Positions 13,160 to 24,262 of a DNA stretch of 64,000 bases are shown in pieces (the first letter of the stretch is position 1; each line of letters starts with the position of its first letter). This stretch comes from Poronia punctata (lineage: Eukaryota > Ascomycota > Sordariomycetes > Xylariales > Xylariaceae). The stretch spans positions 372,001 to 436,000 of the forward strand of contig MU401455.1 in assembly GCA_022579005.1 (NCBI GenBank), in the 5' to 3' direction. The notes beneath the pieces are model-generated. The model was not told the origin of the DNA. It searched no databases and was given only the letters and a program-made list of their open reading frames with translations. Made by a program: the position numbers and the translations under genes.

Positions 13160-14353
13160 ATGATGTCCTTTCGGAGGGCTATCGCATTCGCTATATTCTT
13201 TATTACGGCCTTCGTATTAATTCGTCGATCACACGGCTCCAACGACCCAAGCCCTATTATTCGAAAGCCTCCCCCGCCCAAATCTCAGACTACCGGGGGT
13301 GACAAAGACGCTGTACAGAATGCGCCTTCGACTTCGAATCCGGCCCAGGTCGGTACAGACGATCGGAATAGGCCCGTGCCCGCGCAGAAATCGATTCAAG
13401 ACATGTCCAAAATGACGCTCTACGACAAGCTAGCCTACCAATACCCATACGATGTCGAGGCAAAGTTCCCTGCCTATGTGTGGCAGACGTGGAAGACGAC
13501 ACCAGCCGACAAAGATTTCGAGTTTCGGGAACAAGAAGCCTCGTGGTCCTACTTCCACCCGGGCTTTGTACACGAGGTCATCACCGACCAAGTCGCCGTG
13601 CACATGCTCAGACTTCTCTACGCGCCCATGCCCGAAATTCTGGAAGCGTATAATGCCTTGCCGGAACCTGTGCTGAAGGCCGATTTTTTCCGGTACCTCA
13701 TCCTACTTGCGCGTGGCGGGATATACTCGGACATCGATACAGTCGCGCTCAAGAGTGCGTTGGATTGGATCCCGGACACGGTACCCCAGAAGAGCATTGG
13801 ACTTGTTATCGGCATCGAAGCCGATCCGGACCGGCCCGACTGGAAGGATTGGTACAGCCGGCGAATTCAATTTTGTCAGTGGACGATACAGTCGAAGCCT
13901 GGCCATCCTGTCTTGCGTGATATCGTGTCACGGATAACGGCGGAGACGCTCAAGAGAAAGAAGGAAGGCACGTTTGTGTCCGAGGACAAGTCTATTGTAG
14001 AGTTCACCGGCCCTGCTATCTGGACCGACACCATCTTTGACTACTTCAATGATCCTCGGTACTTCGATTTGAAGCGCAGTGCTGGCGAGATTACATATTT
14101 GAACTTTACGGGCATGGAAATGCCGAGGAAAGTGGGCGATGTTGTAGTCCTGCCCATAACTAGCTTTTCCCCGGGCGTCCAACAAATGGGTGCCAAGGAT
14201 TATGATGACCCCATGGCGTTCGTCAAGCACGACTTCGAAGGTATGGCACCCAAGCGATTCTATCGGTATGACGTATCACGGACTGACGGCTAACTTGACA
14301 CAGGTACCTGGAAGCCAGAAAGCGAACGACACATTGGTGAAATTATACAATGA
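13160..14353 (+). CDS. GT32 family alpha-1,6-mannosyltransferase-like (OCH1/HOC1 type)
   Basis: Type II Golgi membrane glycosyltransferase that would transfer mannose from GDP-mannose to N-glycan or other glycoconjugate chains. Exons 13160-14240 and 14304-14353 give 376 residues. Residues 8-21 are a signal anchor after MMSFRRA, followed by a Pro/Ser-rich stem to about residue 85. The catalytic domain has FPAYVWQTWKT, LPEPVLKADFFRYLIL and the GGIYSDIDT segment with the DxD metal/nucleotide-sugar motif at D191 and D193. The terminal intron (GTATGG donor, CACAG acceptor) is needed to give the family-like ending FEGTWKPESERHIGEIIQ; reading through it gives a different 17-residue tail and a stop. 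The start is the first ATG; a second follows at once. Which acceptor glycan is used cannot be told from sequence. Confidence 0.92.
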
Positions 14354-15837
14354 GTATGAATGACGGCAATGAATTATGATCTCGAACTTTTCTGCGCCCG
14401 AGCACCGGGCTGTCAACTGCTGCTTCTGTTTCTCCGTGTATTGCCCGCTCCCTCGAGTTCAGGGCCGATTTACAGCGGCCCATTATCCCCCGCGCCTACC
14501 AGGGGCTGGGAAAGGAGCGCGACAGGTGAAACTCAACGGTGCTATACAGAAAAGTCATCCCGGGGATGTTGGCGGCTGCATGTAGAATATTGTATTACCA
14601 AGGGATAGACAAATCGCCTGACCAATTGGTCCTAGGAGAGAAGAGGGCACTGCGAGCTCAAAGCCCTACACGCATCAGTCTCACAATGGCGGCGAGGTTT
14701 TATCTCTGCCATAGTGCGGGACGGCTGAAGACTGAATTGGGCATTGGGTCGGCAATTTACATGCTTCAAACCTAGATACCTAATCTACCACCCACCCCGC
14801 CCTATATACCTAGGTAGCTATGGATATACCGACCTATTGTATATATGTTCTGTGCCCAGGAGTTTAGAAGCGGCGTTTCGGGCGAAATCGAAGAGCTAAA
14901 CGGCTTACTTAGACGATTTTCAATATATGCGGTCACACGTTCTCTTCATGATTGCCATCTTCCTGCACCCCGAAGTCTACCAAAGATCGACTATCACAGC
15001 TTTCTACCACCATTGGCGCATTAACTAGATAAGTAGGTATATATCTTCTCGACTTGTCTCATTTGTATCCTGTTATTAGGTGGCCGAAACAGCATCATGA
15101 TAGAACCCCTAAACGAGAGCTTGACCCCGATTCCGGCTAATAATAAGCCGTGGGGGAATAGGAGTACCTTATAGGTAAGGTAAGTACTTACTGTAGTACT
15201 TAGTCAGCTCCCCCACTTCTCCGCATTCTTATTAGGTGACAGATCGGTAACAGATAGCCCACGCTTGCTTTATAACGTAAGGTAGGTTAGGTTAGGTAAT
15301 ATTCCAATAGATAGTGCCCCTTTACTACCAAGTCTAGTATAGTTGGGGTTTCCCCAGCCCACAATCTCCCCCACCTGACGTATAATTAACCAAGTACCTA
15401 CTCGTAGTCTAACCTAGGTTCATTATCACCGCTCCCCGACCCCAACCGCTTCAGTTTCATGTTGTGGGCTGTGAAACTCACAATGCTTTTGAGTGTCTTC
15501 TGGCTTTACTGAAATTCTGGCTTCGAATAGGAGGATTTGGATATGTACGAGGTGACGTCGTCGTGGACTCGTAAGACAGACCGGTAGCTTGGGATTGGCT
15601 CGACAAGTCGGGCATCTGGGTGATTTGGAGTCGAATTTGTGCTTCTTCACCTGGGAGTAAGCCTATCGACTATCGAGGATGGGGAGCTTCCCATTGCAGA
15701 AAGCCACGTACTACGCGAGGCGAGAGATTGGCCGCCATGCTTCACTTCACATATGTTCATCTCCAAAGTCCAACACGCTCCTTTCGGGGGCGGCAAAGCA
15801 TGGCAGATGGGGTACACGGATACAGAAAAGGGGTATT
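14354..15837. other. Intergenic spacer
   Basis: Contains the glycosyltransferase 3' end and the promoter of the acyl-CoA ligase. TTAGG-like words (GGTAGGTTAGGTTAGG) sit at about 15280-15297 and TAGGTA words at 15150-15185. No gene is supported. Confidence 0.5.
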
Positions 15838-18012
15838 ATGACCTCGGGCATGAGTTATGTGGAAGGTCCGACAGATGTAAGTGCTCTGATCTCGTTCGTT
15901 CCGATGAGAGGATAGGGGACAAAAGACGCGTTGCACACACAAGTTGTGATAAGATGGGTGTCGAGTGAATAGAATCAAGAACTCGCAGCCAAGCTGTGGT
16001 CATGGTCAAATCTCGCTTTCCCCTAAACCTACACTCGAAGAGCTCTATATGAAGGTCTTTACCTGAAGAGGCCCCGGAAGCGCCGGCCGGTCGACCGTCG
16101 ACATTGCCACTTTGGTAGGATGCTGACGATTCTATAGCCCGCGCTGCTTTCGCACACTATTCCGGAACACTTCGCCTCCGTCGTGTCCAGGTTTGGCGAC
16201 ATGGCGGCGGTGATGGCCAGGGTTCCTGTAATGTCACAGGCCTCGACAACAAGCAGCGGCAAACGAGCCGAAACCACGACGTTGACGTACGCCTCACTTG
16301 ATTCGCTTTCCAATACCGTCGCACACTCCCTACGGTCTCTAGGGGTGAAGAAAGGCGATCGCGTCGCTGTCAGTCTCGGGAACGTGTCCGAGTCTGTAGT
16401 GCTAACATATGCCATCTTCAAGCTCGGCGCGATCTGGGTACCCCTGAATCCAAGCTTCAACTCGACACAGCTCGGGGCCGCACTCGCACATCTAGGAGTC
16501 GAGGTGCTCATAATCGGGGCCGTGACCGACCTCGCATACAAGCCATGTCGCGGACGTAGTAATCTTCCCATGCTCTCGTCCATCATTCCCGGCCTCGATG
16601 GCCTCAGGAAAGGCAAGGGCGACAAAATCGAGTCCCCGGTGGTGCCGACGCTGAAAACTGTCGTGTTGGTCGATAACTCGTCCTTTCACCCACAGGCTAA
16701 TTTCCCGCCCCTGCGGAACTTGGAGATCCTCACGCCCTACACAACTTTACTGGAGTCATCTCCCCGCCCCGTGACGCCGGACTCCCCCCTGTCGGCAGAC
16801 GAGACGATCAATATTCAGTTCACCTCGGGCACGACATCGCTCCCCAAAGCCGCGATGCTGAGCCACACCAGCGTCCTCAACAACGGAAATCTGATCGCCT
16901 CGCGTATGGGTCTCGAGCCCGCCGATCTCATCGTTTGTCCGCCCCCTTTATTCCACTGTTTCGGCTGCGTGCTGGGACTCATGGCCACGGCTACTACCGG
17001 GGCTACCATCCTCTTTCCCTCACCCACCTTCGATCCTGCGGCGACACTGCACATGGTATCCGAGCACCAGGCCACGGGTCTATACGGCGTCGCCACCATG
17101 TTCGTAGCCGAACTCGAATTACTTTCCAACCCGGCATTCGCCTCACAGCTACGGCCGGACGCGTTCAAAAACCTACGCAAGGGCATCGCGGCCGGCTCTT
17201 CGGTCCCCGAGTCTCTGATGCGGAAGCTATTCAACGTCATGGGTCTCCAGGACCTCGTCATCTGCTATGGCATGACGGAAACAAGCCCCGTATCTTGCAT
17301 GACCTCGCCACACGACACGTTTGAACAGCGAACACGCTCCGTCGGGCGCGCAATGCCACATACGGCCGTCAAGGTAGTCTCGCCGACGGACCGCACCAAG
17401 ATCCTACCGCGCGGTCAGAGGGGCGAGCTAGCAACTAGCGGCTACCTAGTCATGAAGGGATACTTTGGCGACCCGGGACGCACAGCCGAGGACCGCATCG
17501 CCGACGGTGACGGCGACGGCAGAGTATGGATGTACAGCGGAGACGAGGCATGCATGGACGAGGACGGATATATCGAGATCACGGGCCGGATCAAAGACCT
17601 CATCATCCGCGGCGGCGAAAACATCCACCCCCTCGAGGTGGAGAATTGTCTATTCCAGCTCCGCGGCGTCCAGGAAGTCAGCGTCGTCGGCGTGCCGGAT
17701 GAACGGCACGGCGAGGCTGTCGCGGCTTTTGTTGTCCCGCATAAGAATGTAAGGACTATAGGTGGAGATGGGATTGTTAAAGCCGGTAAGGCGGAGACGG
17801 TTATTACTACTTCCCCCGCCGCCGCCGTGACAGGTGGTGGTGGTGGTGGTGAAGAGGTACTCTCGAAGCAAGATGTTCAAGATTGGGTGAGGACGAATTT
17901 ATCTGGTCATCTGGTACCTAAACATGTCTTTTGGATCGATGAGTACCCCAAGACGGCTAGTGGGAAGATACAGAAGTATAAGTTGAGAGATCTTGCCAAG
18001 GGGTTGGTTTGA
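15838..18012 (+). CDS. AMP-forming medium/long-chain acyl-CoA ligase (ACSF2-like)
   Basis: ANL-superfamily enzyme that activates a fatty or other carboxylic acid with ATP and CoA. A 39-bp first exon (15838-15876, encoding MTSGMSYVEGPTD) joins through a 261-bp intron (GTAAGT donor; GCTGAC branch, CTATAG acceptor) to 16138-18012, total 637 residues. The large exon has no ATG at its 5' end, so the first exon is needed; a start at 15850 is equally possible. Motifs are FTSGTTSLPK (P-loop, near 240), YGMTETSP (near 390), YSGDEA, GRIKDLIIRGGENIHP (near 496) and KTASGKIQK with the catalytic lysine near 624. The YGMTETSP region and the following SVGRAMPHT resemble ACSF2-type ligases. A Gly-rich insert lies just before LSKQDVQDWVR. 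There is no C-terminal PTS1, so peroxisomal import is not indicated. The substrate is unknown. Confidence 0.9.
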
Positions 18013-18450
18013 GGGCACGATTTTGGTTTATATATATATATTCCTAGTCTAGTTAGTAGGTAGTCTGGACATACTTTGTTTTGGCATAGCGATACGGCGA
18101 GAGTCTAGTTTGCCATTCTCATAGTAATCAATACCGATACATCAGTATGCAGACATGATATATTTTATCGTATATGTCGCTTGTTTCCGAACCCATCTAC
18201 TAGACTAGACTAGATAGACACTTGAAGAAGCTGGCTGGCTGGCTACTTAAACTAGGACAAGTGGCGACTGGTCTATGATTCCGGTTACTATACGAGTGTT
18301 TGTGAGCTAGCCGAGGTAAATAGGTAGTCTAGATAGATGCCTTTCCTTATTTATCTAGCAATACATAATCAAACTTGGTGGTAGGTGTCACACACCATCC
18401 GGCTTGTCGTCTTGCGGTGTACGCGTAGGGAGTGATTCGACAGTGTTTAG

Positions 18451-18484
18451 TTTGGTTTGGTTTGGTTTGGTCTGGTTTGGTTGG
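18451..18484. repeat. TTTGG pentanucleotide microsatellite
   Basis: About six to seven copies of TTTGG with one T-to-C change. Confidence 0.9.
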
Positions 18485-18551
18485 TGGGGGATGTATTATT
18501 TCCATGTAGCCCCCAACGACAAGAAAAAAGGGAAAAGAAAAAGAAAAAGGC

Positions 18552-18748
18552 GCGGGCCCGCCCCCCCCCCCCCCCCCCGCGGCGGCGCCGCCCCCCCCCC
18601 GCGGCGGCGGGCCGNNNNNNNNNNTTTTTTTTTTTTTTTTTTTTTTTTTGTGTTTTTGTTTTTGTGTGTTTTTTTTTTTTCCCTTTCCCCCCAAAAAAAA
18701 AAAAAAAATGAAAAAAAAAAAAAAAACCCCCCCCCCCCCCCCCCCCCC
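18552..18748. other. Assembly gap (10 N) with homopolymer junk flanks
   Basis: N10 lies at 18615-18624. The left flank is almost pure C/G with GCGGCGGCG words; the right flank is runs of T, then A, then C. This composition is unlike any other part of the window except the second gap, and it looks like low-quality consensus from reads stalling in homopolymers rather than genomic sequence. Confidence 0.85.
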
Positions 18749-18845
18749 AAAAGATGATCCTTCAGCCAGCCAGCGCCGATGTATGTCGCTTTGGCTTGGC
18801 CGGGTTTTGTCATCGATTCGATAATGAGGGGAGTTTTGGGAAGTC

Positions 18846-18880
18846 GGGCTGGGCTGGGCTGGGCTGGGCTGGGCTGGGGG
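18846..18880. repeat. GGGCT pentanucleotide microsatellite
   Basis: Six to seven near-perfect GGGCT copies directly downstream of the assembly gap; slippage here may have contributed to the assembly failure. Confidence 0.9.
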
Positions 18881-19115
18881 CAGATAGGTGGGTAAAATGC
18901 AAAACTGCGGATACATACATACATATCTGTCTCTCCCATCTTCTGGATTCATGTCGTTTGTCCGTCCGTCTGTCTATCCGTCCCTTCTGTATCTTTTCGT
19001 TCGATATCCGAAATATATCCCTCCCCCACCATCTCTCCCGGCGGAAACACCACAGACGTATAGGTCCGTATAGTAGGTATGGCCGTATAGATAGATAGAT
19101 ACCTAATGCAAAGTG

Positions 19116-19493
19116 TCAAGCGACCTGCGAATTCCTCGCCAACAAACCCCTCGACGACGACGACGACGACACCACCTCCTCCTCCCCCGGCCGTATGTAT
19201 GCATAAGATACAAGAGTCCTCGTACTGGCCATATCGATATAACCCGTCAAAGCCCTCAACGTGCGGGTCGTATATAACATAACCGCCGTCGAGACGAGAG
19301 CAAAGAAAAAGAAGAATATCGACCAAAATACGACCTTCTCCCCCGGCGTGAAGACGTATACCCCATATGTCACCTCTATCCTGTATTTCTGGAGTCGTAG
19401 CCAGCGGATGAACCTGTCGAGATGTGTGGATGTTGGTGTCGGTTTGTAGGGGCTTTGGTATGCGTATGTGCTTGTTGTTATTGGTGAAGTCAT
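19116..19493 (-). CDS. Small membrane protein, resembles serine palmitoyltransferase small subunit
   Basis: Single exon, 125 residues from the ATG at 19493 (upstream codons of the same frame lack another ATG). After a Ser/Thr/Tyr-rich 30-residue lead come RLQKYRIEVTYGVYVFTPGE and then a hydrophobic helix at about 58-78. This layout (aromatic/basic amphipathic helix, YVFTPGEK turn, one transmembrane segment) is like that of the small activating subunits of serine palmitoyltransferase (SPTSS/Tsc3-like, ER membrane, sphingolipid synthesis). The Tyr-x-x-x-Pro-x-Glu-Lys turn is the best match. The last 30 residues are a Glu/Ser-rich tail that the animal proteins lack. The assignment rests on a short motif. 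The fungal-type protein is probably real; the biochemical role is inference. Confidence 0.55.
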   Translation of the reverse strand: MTSPITTSTYAYQSPYKPTPTSTHLDRFIRWLRLQKYRIEVTYGVYVFTPGEKVVFWSIFFFFFALVSTAVMLYTTRTLRALTGYIDMASTRTLVSYAYIRPGEEEVVSSSSSSRGLLARNSQVA

Positions 19494-21921
19494 CGTCACC
19501 TCCCTTTTTTTTTTTTTTTTTGTGTCGAAGGGGACGATGGATAGGATGGAATGATATAAATTGGGCTCCGAGTGGATGTCGTGATGAGCAAGGTAGGTAA
19601 GGTAGTCGTAGTATGTTATCCGTTTCTTCCTCTTTCTCTATCCCGTGAAAGTGTCGGAATTCTTTCCCCCTTGACTACAGCTGTTGCTTGTTTGTCATTC
19701 CCTTCTCTTACAGCAAAATAGGATATATAAATATAAATACGAATAGGGGGAGGAAATCTTAGATAGGACCAAAGAGGAAGAAGGACTGCGTGTAAGATTT
19801 TAACAAGAACGCTCACGAGGATATATATATATATATATTTATAATAGTCTTTTCTCATATTGGAGAAAAAAAGTTCCAGCTACCTAAACCTATATATATA
19901 TATACTCCATGCTCTTTTCTTTTTTTAAACTATACCACCTTGGTTTGTATCGCTGATATATCGATCATGTGAGATAAGTTGGCTCCGGCCGGACTTGTCG
20001 GTATAACTGGATCGCGGGACGGACTGGAGTCGGAGAAAAGATAAGAACGAAATCGAAATCGAAAACCTTCCCGCTAACTTTTTTTTTTTTTTTTAAAAAA
20101 AAAAGCCGCCGGGGACTACGCTGTTGCTGCTGCTGCTGCGGTCGACAGATGTTTACTTGGGTATTACCTAAATAATTAAAACCCAATGGTCGTTATTTTC
20201 GGATGCTTCGGTATGTGGACCACCGCCGCCCCCATATTCATATGGTACATTATACGTGTAAGCACACACACACACACACACATATGACAAGACAGAAAGC
20301 CGGTTAGAGGAAGCACGTGTTAAGACCAAGTTGGAACATATAACTACTACTTACGAGCTCCAAGGCAAGGTGGTTGGGTTTGTAAAATACCCAAGTAGGT
20401 AATAGAGGTCGGTTCAATAAATTCAACAAACATGCCATGATGTAGTGTAAGTAGACAGACAGACATGGAACATGGCAACCATGTTTTACGAGTAGGTAGC
20501 AGCTGTATTCCAGTCATGTATTATTTATAAATACCTATGTTATTAGGCACAAGGAAAGAGGTAGGTATTTTTAGGGTAGCGGCAGGAATGTATACGATCC
20601 AAACAAATCTTTTTCGATCTTCGATCTCTCTGATATGTACACGTAAAAGACCGACGTGTACATACAATACATACTACATAGTCTCCCCGGACCAGCGAGC
20701 CATGGATGGTGGAGGTTGATGAGTAGATAATTATGGTATTTAGGCAACAACATTGATAAGTCCCAACTTCCTTGTGGGATTTTGATCAAATAGGAGAAAG
20801 TGTTCCTTTGTCCCCGTCGCCTGATTAAGCATACCTCCTATCATGTTTTTCCCGTGCTTTGCGCTGGCAAATCCCATATTCTGAACATGGTGATTATCAT
20901 TCACCTCGGTCCTCTCTCAAAATTGGATAAGCAATAATTAATTAATTGATACTCAGTACTCAGTAGGTAATATGAGTTAGAAAAAAAACCTGCCTCGGCT
21001 CTTTGCCTAACCCGTTGGCGCGCTACTACGAGTAACGAGAGCTTGTACCGGAAGCTAGAAATTAAGCGAGTGAATTAAGCTTTCGTTCCGTCCCCTCCCC
21101 TACCTTGCCTACCTTAATATAGGTAGGTTAAAAATATGCCGGTCTGCGCTTCGGCCACGCAGGAAGGAGGGTAATCGCGAATTCGTTTTATAAAAAGCCT
21201 TTATCTGACCCAAAAATGTCTGTGGCATGGGTCTTGTGATATAGGTAGTCCTGCATCGCATTACGTAGCACCTCCGCTCTTGACCGATACTGCCGTGAAT
21301 GAATAATGCGTCGTTCAAAAAGCCCCGGTGATATATTAGCGCAGCGGGGCTAAAAACGCTATACTCGTAGGTTAGGTTACCCGGCCGCGATACTTGGAAG
21401 CGGTCAGTACGGTCTCACATTACGTGTAAATGATTGAGAATATACAAGTCTCGGGAGCAAATGAAACAAGACAATCATTAATTAACGTATTATGGAGTTT
21501 ATTCGGTCCCTAACCCGGACTCGTCGTAATATTTTTAAACTCCGAGTGATTCCACACTACCTTTCCAGCTCCGAACCATCAAACGCCATCATTGCCATAA
21601 CAAGAACAAACCAAAATATAAGGCCTAAAGCGGTCTAGGCGCTATTATAACAGGAAAATTGTTTTCGCGTTTGACCGAACTCTTACGAACCAATGTGAAG
21701 TTGAAGCGATTTAGACAGGGGAAAGTAAGACAATGGGACCGAGCTATACCCGAGTCGACTGAGTGCTTCCACATGTCGTCACATGTGGCTTTGGTCGGGT
21801 TTCAATCCTTGTCGGCCCTGGTTACTTAAAACACAGCAGCCGCAGCCGCAGCCGCAGCCTTGCCTGCTTCTCGATATCGATGTTTTGGCCTGAGTTGGTT
21901 GTGTGACGGCCTCTCTCGTTT
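19494..21921. other. Intergenic spacer rich in simple repeats
   Basis: Contains T runs at about 19504-19520 and 20078-20096, an AT dinucleotide tract at about 19820-19840, a CTG tract near 20122-20139, a CA tract near 20263-20282 and CCGCAG hexamers at about 21838-21860. TAGGTA words are frequent. No gene is supported; ORFs here are short and AT-driven. Confidence 0.5.
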
Positions 21922-23683
21922 TCAATCTGTTGTGTTTCCAGTCACCGGTTCCACTAGTGTGTGGAAACGGAGAGTACCAGGAAGACATTGCCCGACCTCC
22001 ATGGCCTTCGGACCACAGCCCCATGAACAGGCTCGCTTCAAGAAAGGCACTGCGTTTTCGGTTGCGTTCATGCTAAGAGGATCCAACGTCCACGTGGATT
22101 TGTTTCGCGAATAGCTCCGGTTCGACGAGATATCCCACCATTCAATCCACTGAGCCGTTGGCGTTACAACTTGCCGCCCGCATGTCGAACATGGCAAACA
22201 GCCAGAGTTGCCATTCCACGAGCTTTGCGATGCGATTCGTTCGATTCCCTTACGAATGTTGGTCGGTGTCTGCGGGGTAAGACAAGCGGCAAGATCCCAA
22301 GTTTTCGAAGCACGAGACGCCGACTTCAACGCCAATTCGAATAAGGACAGCACCCGGCTTGGTCTGTCTGCGTTGGTCGGGGCCCTTCCGGGTACGTGAG
22401 GGGTTGAAGCCGTTGAGAGGTCATCGGTTTCCAGTATGACGTGTTGTTCCGATTGCGCATCGTCCGAACCATTCCAGGGCAGTCGAAACCTGGACAGAAT
22501 GGTGCCACTACTGTCGCTATATTCAACAGGCGACCGCCCCACTATAGCGGCTTGCCATGCGCATTGGGCCTCGCAATCCACCATTTGTTGGAGAATCTCA
22601 TCCGCAGTCCGTCTATCCTGTACCACAAACAGTTCCATATCCTTGCCTTCGAAGAATGGTAAAGATCCCTTTGGGATCAGCACGTCTCCTTCACTGCAAG
22701 CCCTATCACTGGGCCCTCTATGTGGCGGCAGATCGCTCATCAACCTGTGAAACGGATTTGGATGGATGTGTAGGGAAGTTAATGCCGAGGGGAACTGGAG
22801 AAGACCGAGTAGCTCCCCTGGAAGGTACCGAAGTCGGTTGAGGGAAAGATTGAGTTCTCGTAGATGACGGAGGTTGCCAATGGCTGGAGGTATGTCGATG
22901 ATCGCATTGTTTCGAAGGCTGAGATATGTTAGGTGCTCTAGGTTGAAGAGAGCACTCGGGGCACGGATGAGCCGGTTGTTGGACAAATAGAGCCCAAGTT
23001 CCGGGGATTTCGGCTCGAACGGGGCGTATTCGTAAACTGAGGGAATGAGGGCCAACTCCGCTAAACGTGAGATAGGCCCGTTCGAAATGCTCGTGACACC
23101 GAGCGATCTAGGTTCCAGTCAGCATCGAGTATACCTCTGAATTGTGCGCCACAAGAATGCGCAGAGAAAAGACGCACGTCAAGTCAACCTCAGGGTCACC
23201 GTTTTCAATTGCCTCGTCGATTCGCTTGCATATAATCAGCTCTTCCGGAGCTGTGGACGGAACTGGTCGTGTGTTTTGTAACTGCGCAAGTCTTGATTCG
23301 GGGGGTTCCACCCGCACGTCGAACCCGTCGTCTTGCTCTACCGAGCCATCGCTTCCTAACCAGACACCAGAGTCTGCTTGGCGCACAAACTCCCTCTTCG
23401 GCTTCGGCAGAGTTCTAGGTTCACTAAAAGTAGAATCGGACGATGTGGGCATCTGCTGAAACCATGACCCGACATAACGCTTCTTACGGTGGCGTCCATC
23501 GACATAATTCTCTACGTGCGGATCATCATCACTCGAGAATATGGCGGGGTCGCTTGAATTGGAGAAAATAGGTGGTGGTGCCGAGACATCGTTTCGGTTA
23601 CGTTTACGCGTGTTGGCGAATGTCTGTGTATGCGAGTCCCAAGAGACTTTGGGAAGCGTCGGAAGGGTTAGCTCTTCAGCCAT
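21922..23683 (-). CDS. Leucine-rich repeat protein of fungal type
   Basis: Exons 23178-23683 and 21922-23107 on the minus strand give 563 residues. The intron uses a GTGCGT donor and CTAG acceptor with GCTGAC just upstream; splicing gives EVDL-TSLGVTSISNGPISR, which makes the first LRR continuous, while reading through hits a stop. Residues 1-170 are polar and probably disordered (ADSGVWLGSDGS segment). Residues about 185-285 carry at least four LRRs (GLYLSNNRL, LTYLSLRNNAI, LRELNLSLNRLRYLP). The C-terminal half has a Cys cluster, CLPCSTCGRQ, followed by aromatic QWIEWWDI and a final CSWGC; this could bind metal. Similar LRR proteins with this tail occur widely in Pezizomycotina, but I know of no assigned function. 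The gene lies upstream of, and in the same direction as, nothing functionally linked. Confidence 0.88.
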
Positions 23684-24262
23684 GGCGAGTTATAGAGGTT
23701 AAGGTTAGGTCAATGCAATTGAATTGAATCGGTTCCAACTGGGAGGATCAAGGTCGGAATCCGTCAATCGCGCATGAAGCGTCCACTCTTTTGTACGGAC
23801 GTGTATTAGAGCACGACGCACTCGGTGAATCTTTTGTGGGTACCGGCCCCGCAGTGACGCGTGAACGCGTAGATAACACCCACGGTAGGGGTCTTAATAG
23901 CAGGTGCCTAGGAGCCCAATCCGACAGGCTTATGACAGTTTAGCATCCCCGCCTTCTACGACTGATATTGCAAGCATTCTGAAAGGGGTTGAACGATGGA
24001 AACCAACAAGCCATACCATACTCCTCAACAACACATCTGCTGCTCCTTGCAACATTGTATTGAAGATTTAGCAACATTGGTGGGTAGGAACCTACCGTGG
24101 ATATTCCAAGATAAATGGACTGCCACCTTTTCTAATGCACCATAGACCAATAAATGCAACAACTTGAAAACAACCTCATTACAAGTTGCTGCACATGTGT
24201 CGTCCTTTTGAAGCTGGACCGCCTGGTACTGTGAGGCGCAACTTGGACTAACCATGCTTCGT
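23684..24262. other. Spacer between the LRR and phosducin-like genes
   Basis: Both neighbours are on the minus strand, so this stretch holds the LRR promoter (right of 23683) and the 3' region of the phosducin-like gene. No gene is seen. Confidence 0.5.

Larger units (their letters stand above)
18013..19115. other. Intergenic spacer containing an assembly gap
   Basis: Downstream of the ligase this stretch is AT-rich and then turns into low-complexity sequence around an N gap. Two pentanucleotide microsatellites lie on either side of the gap. No gene is seen; the ORFs across it are homopolymer artefacts. Confidence 0.6.

Noticed and set aside
18347..18952. Long ORFs on both strands across the first gap
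   Set aside because: They are made of homopolymer codons (poly-Pro, poly-Phe, poly-Lys) and run through N bases; artefacts.
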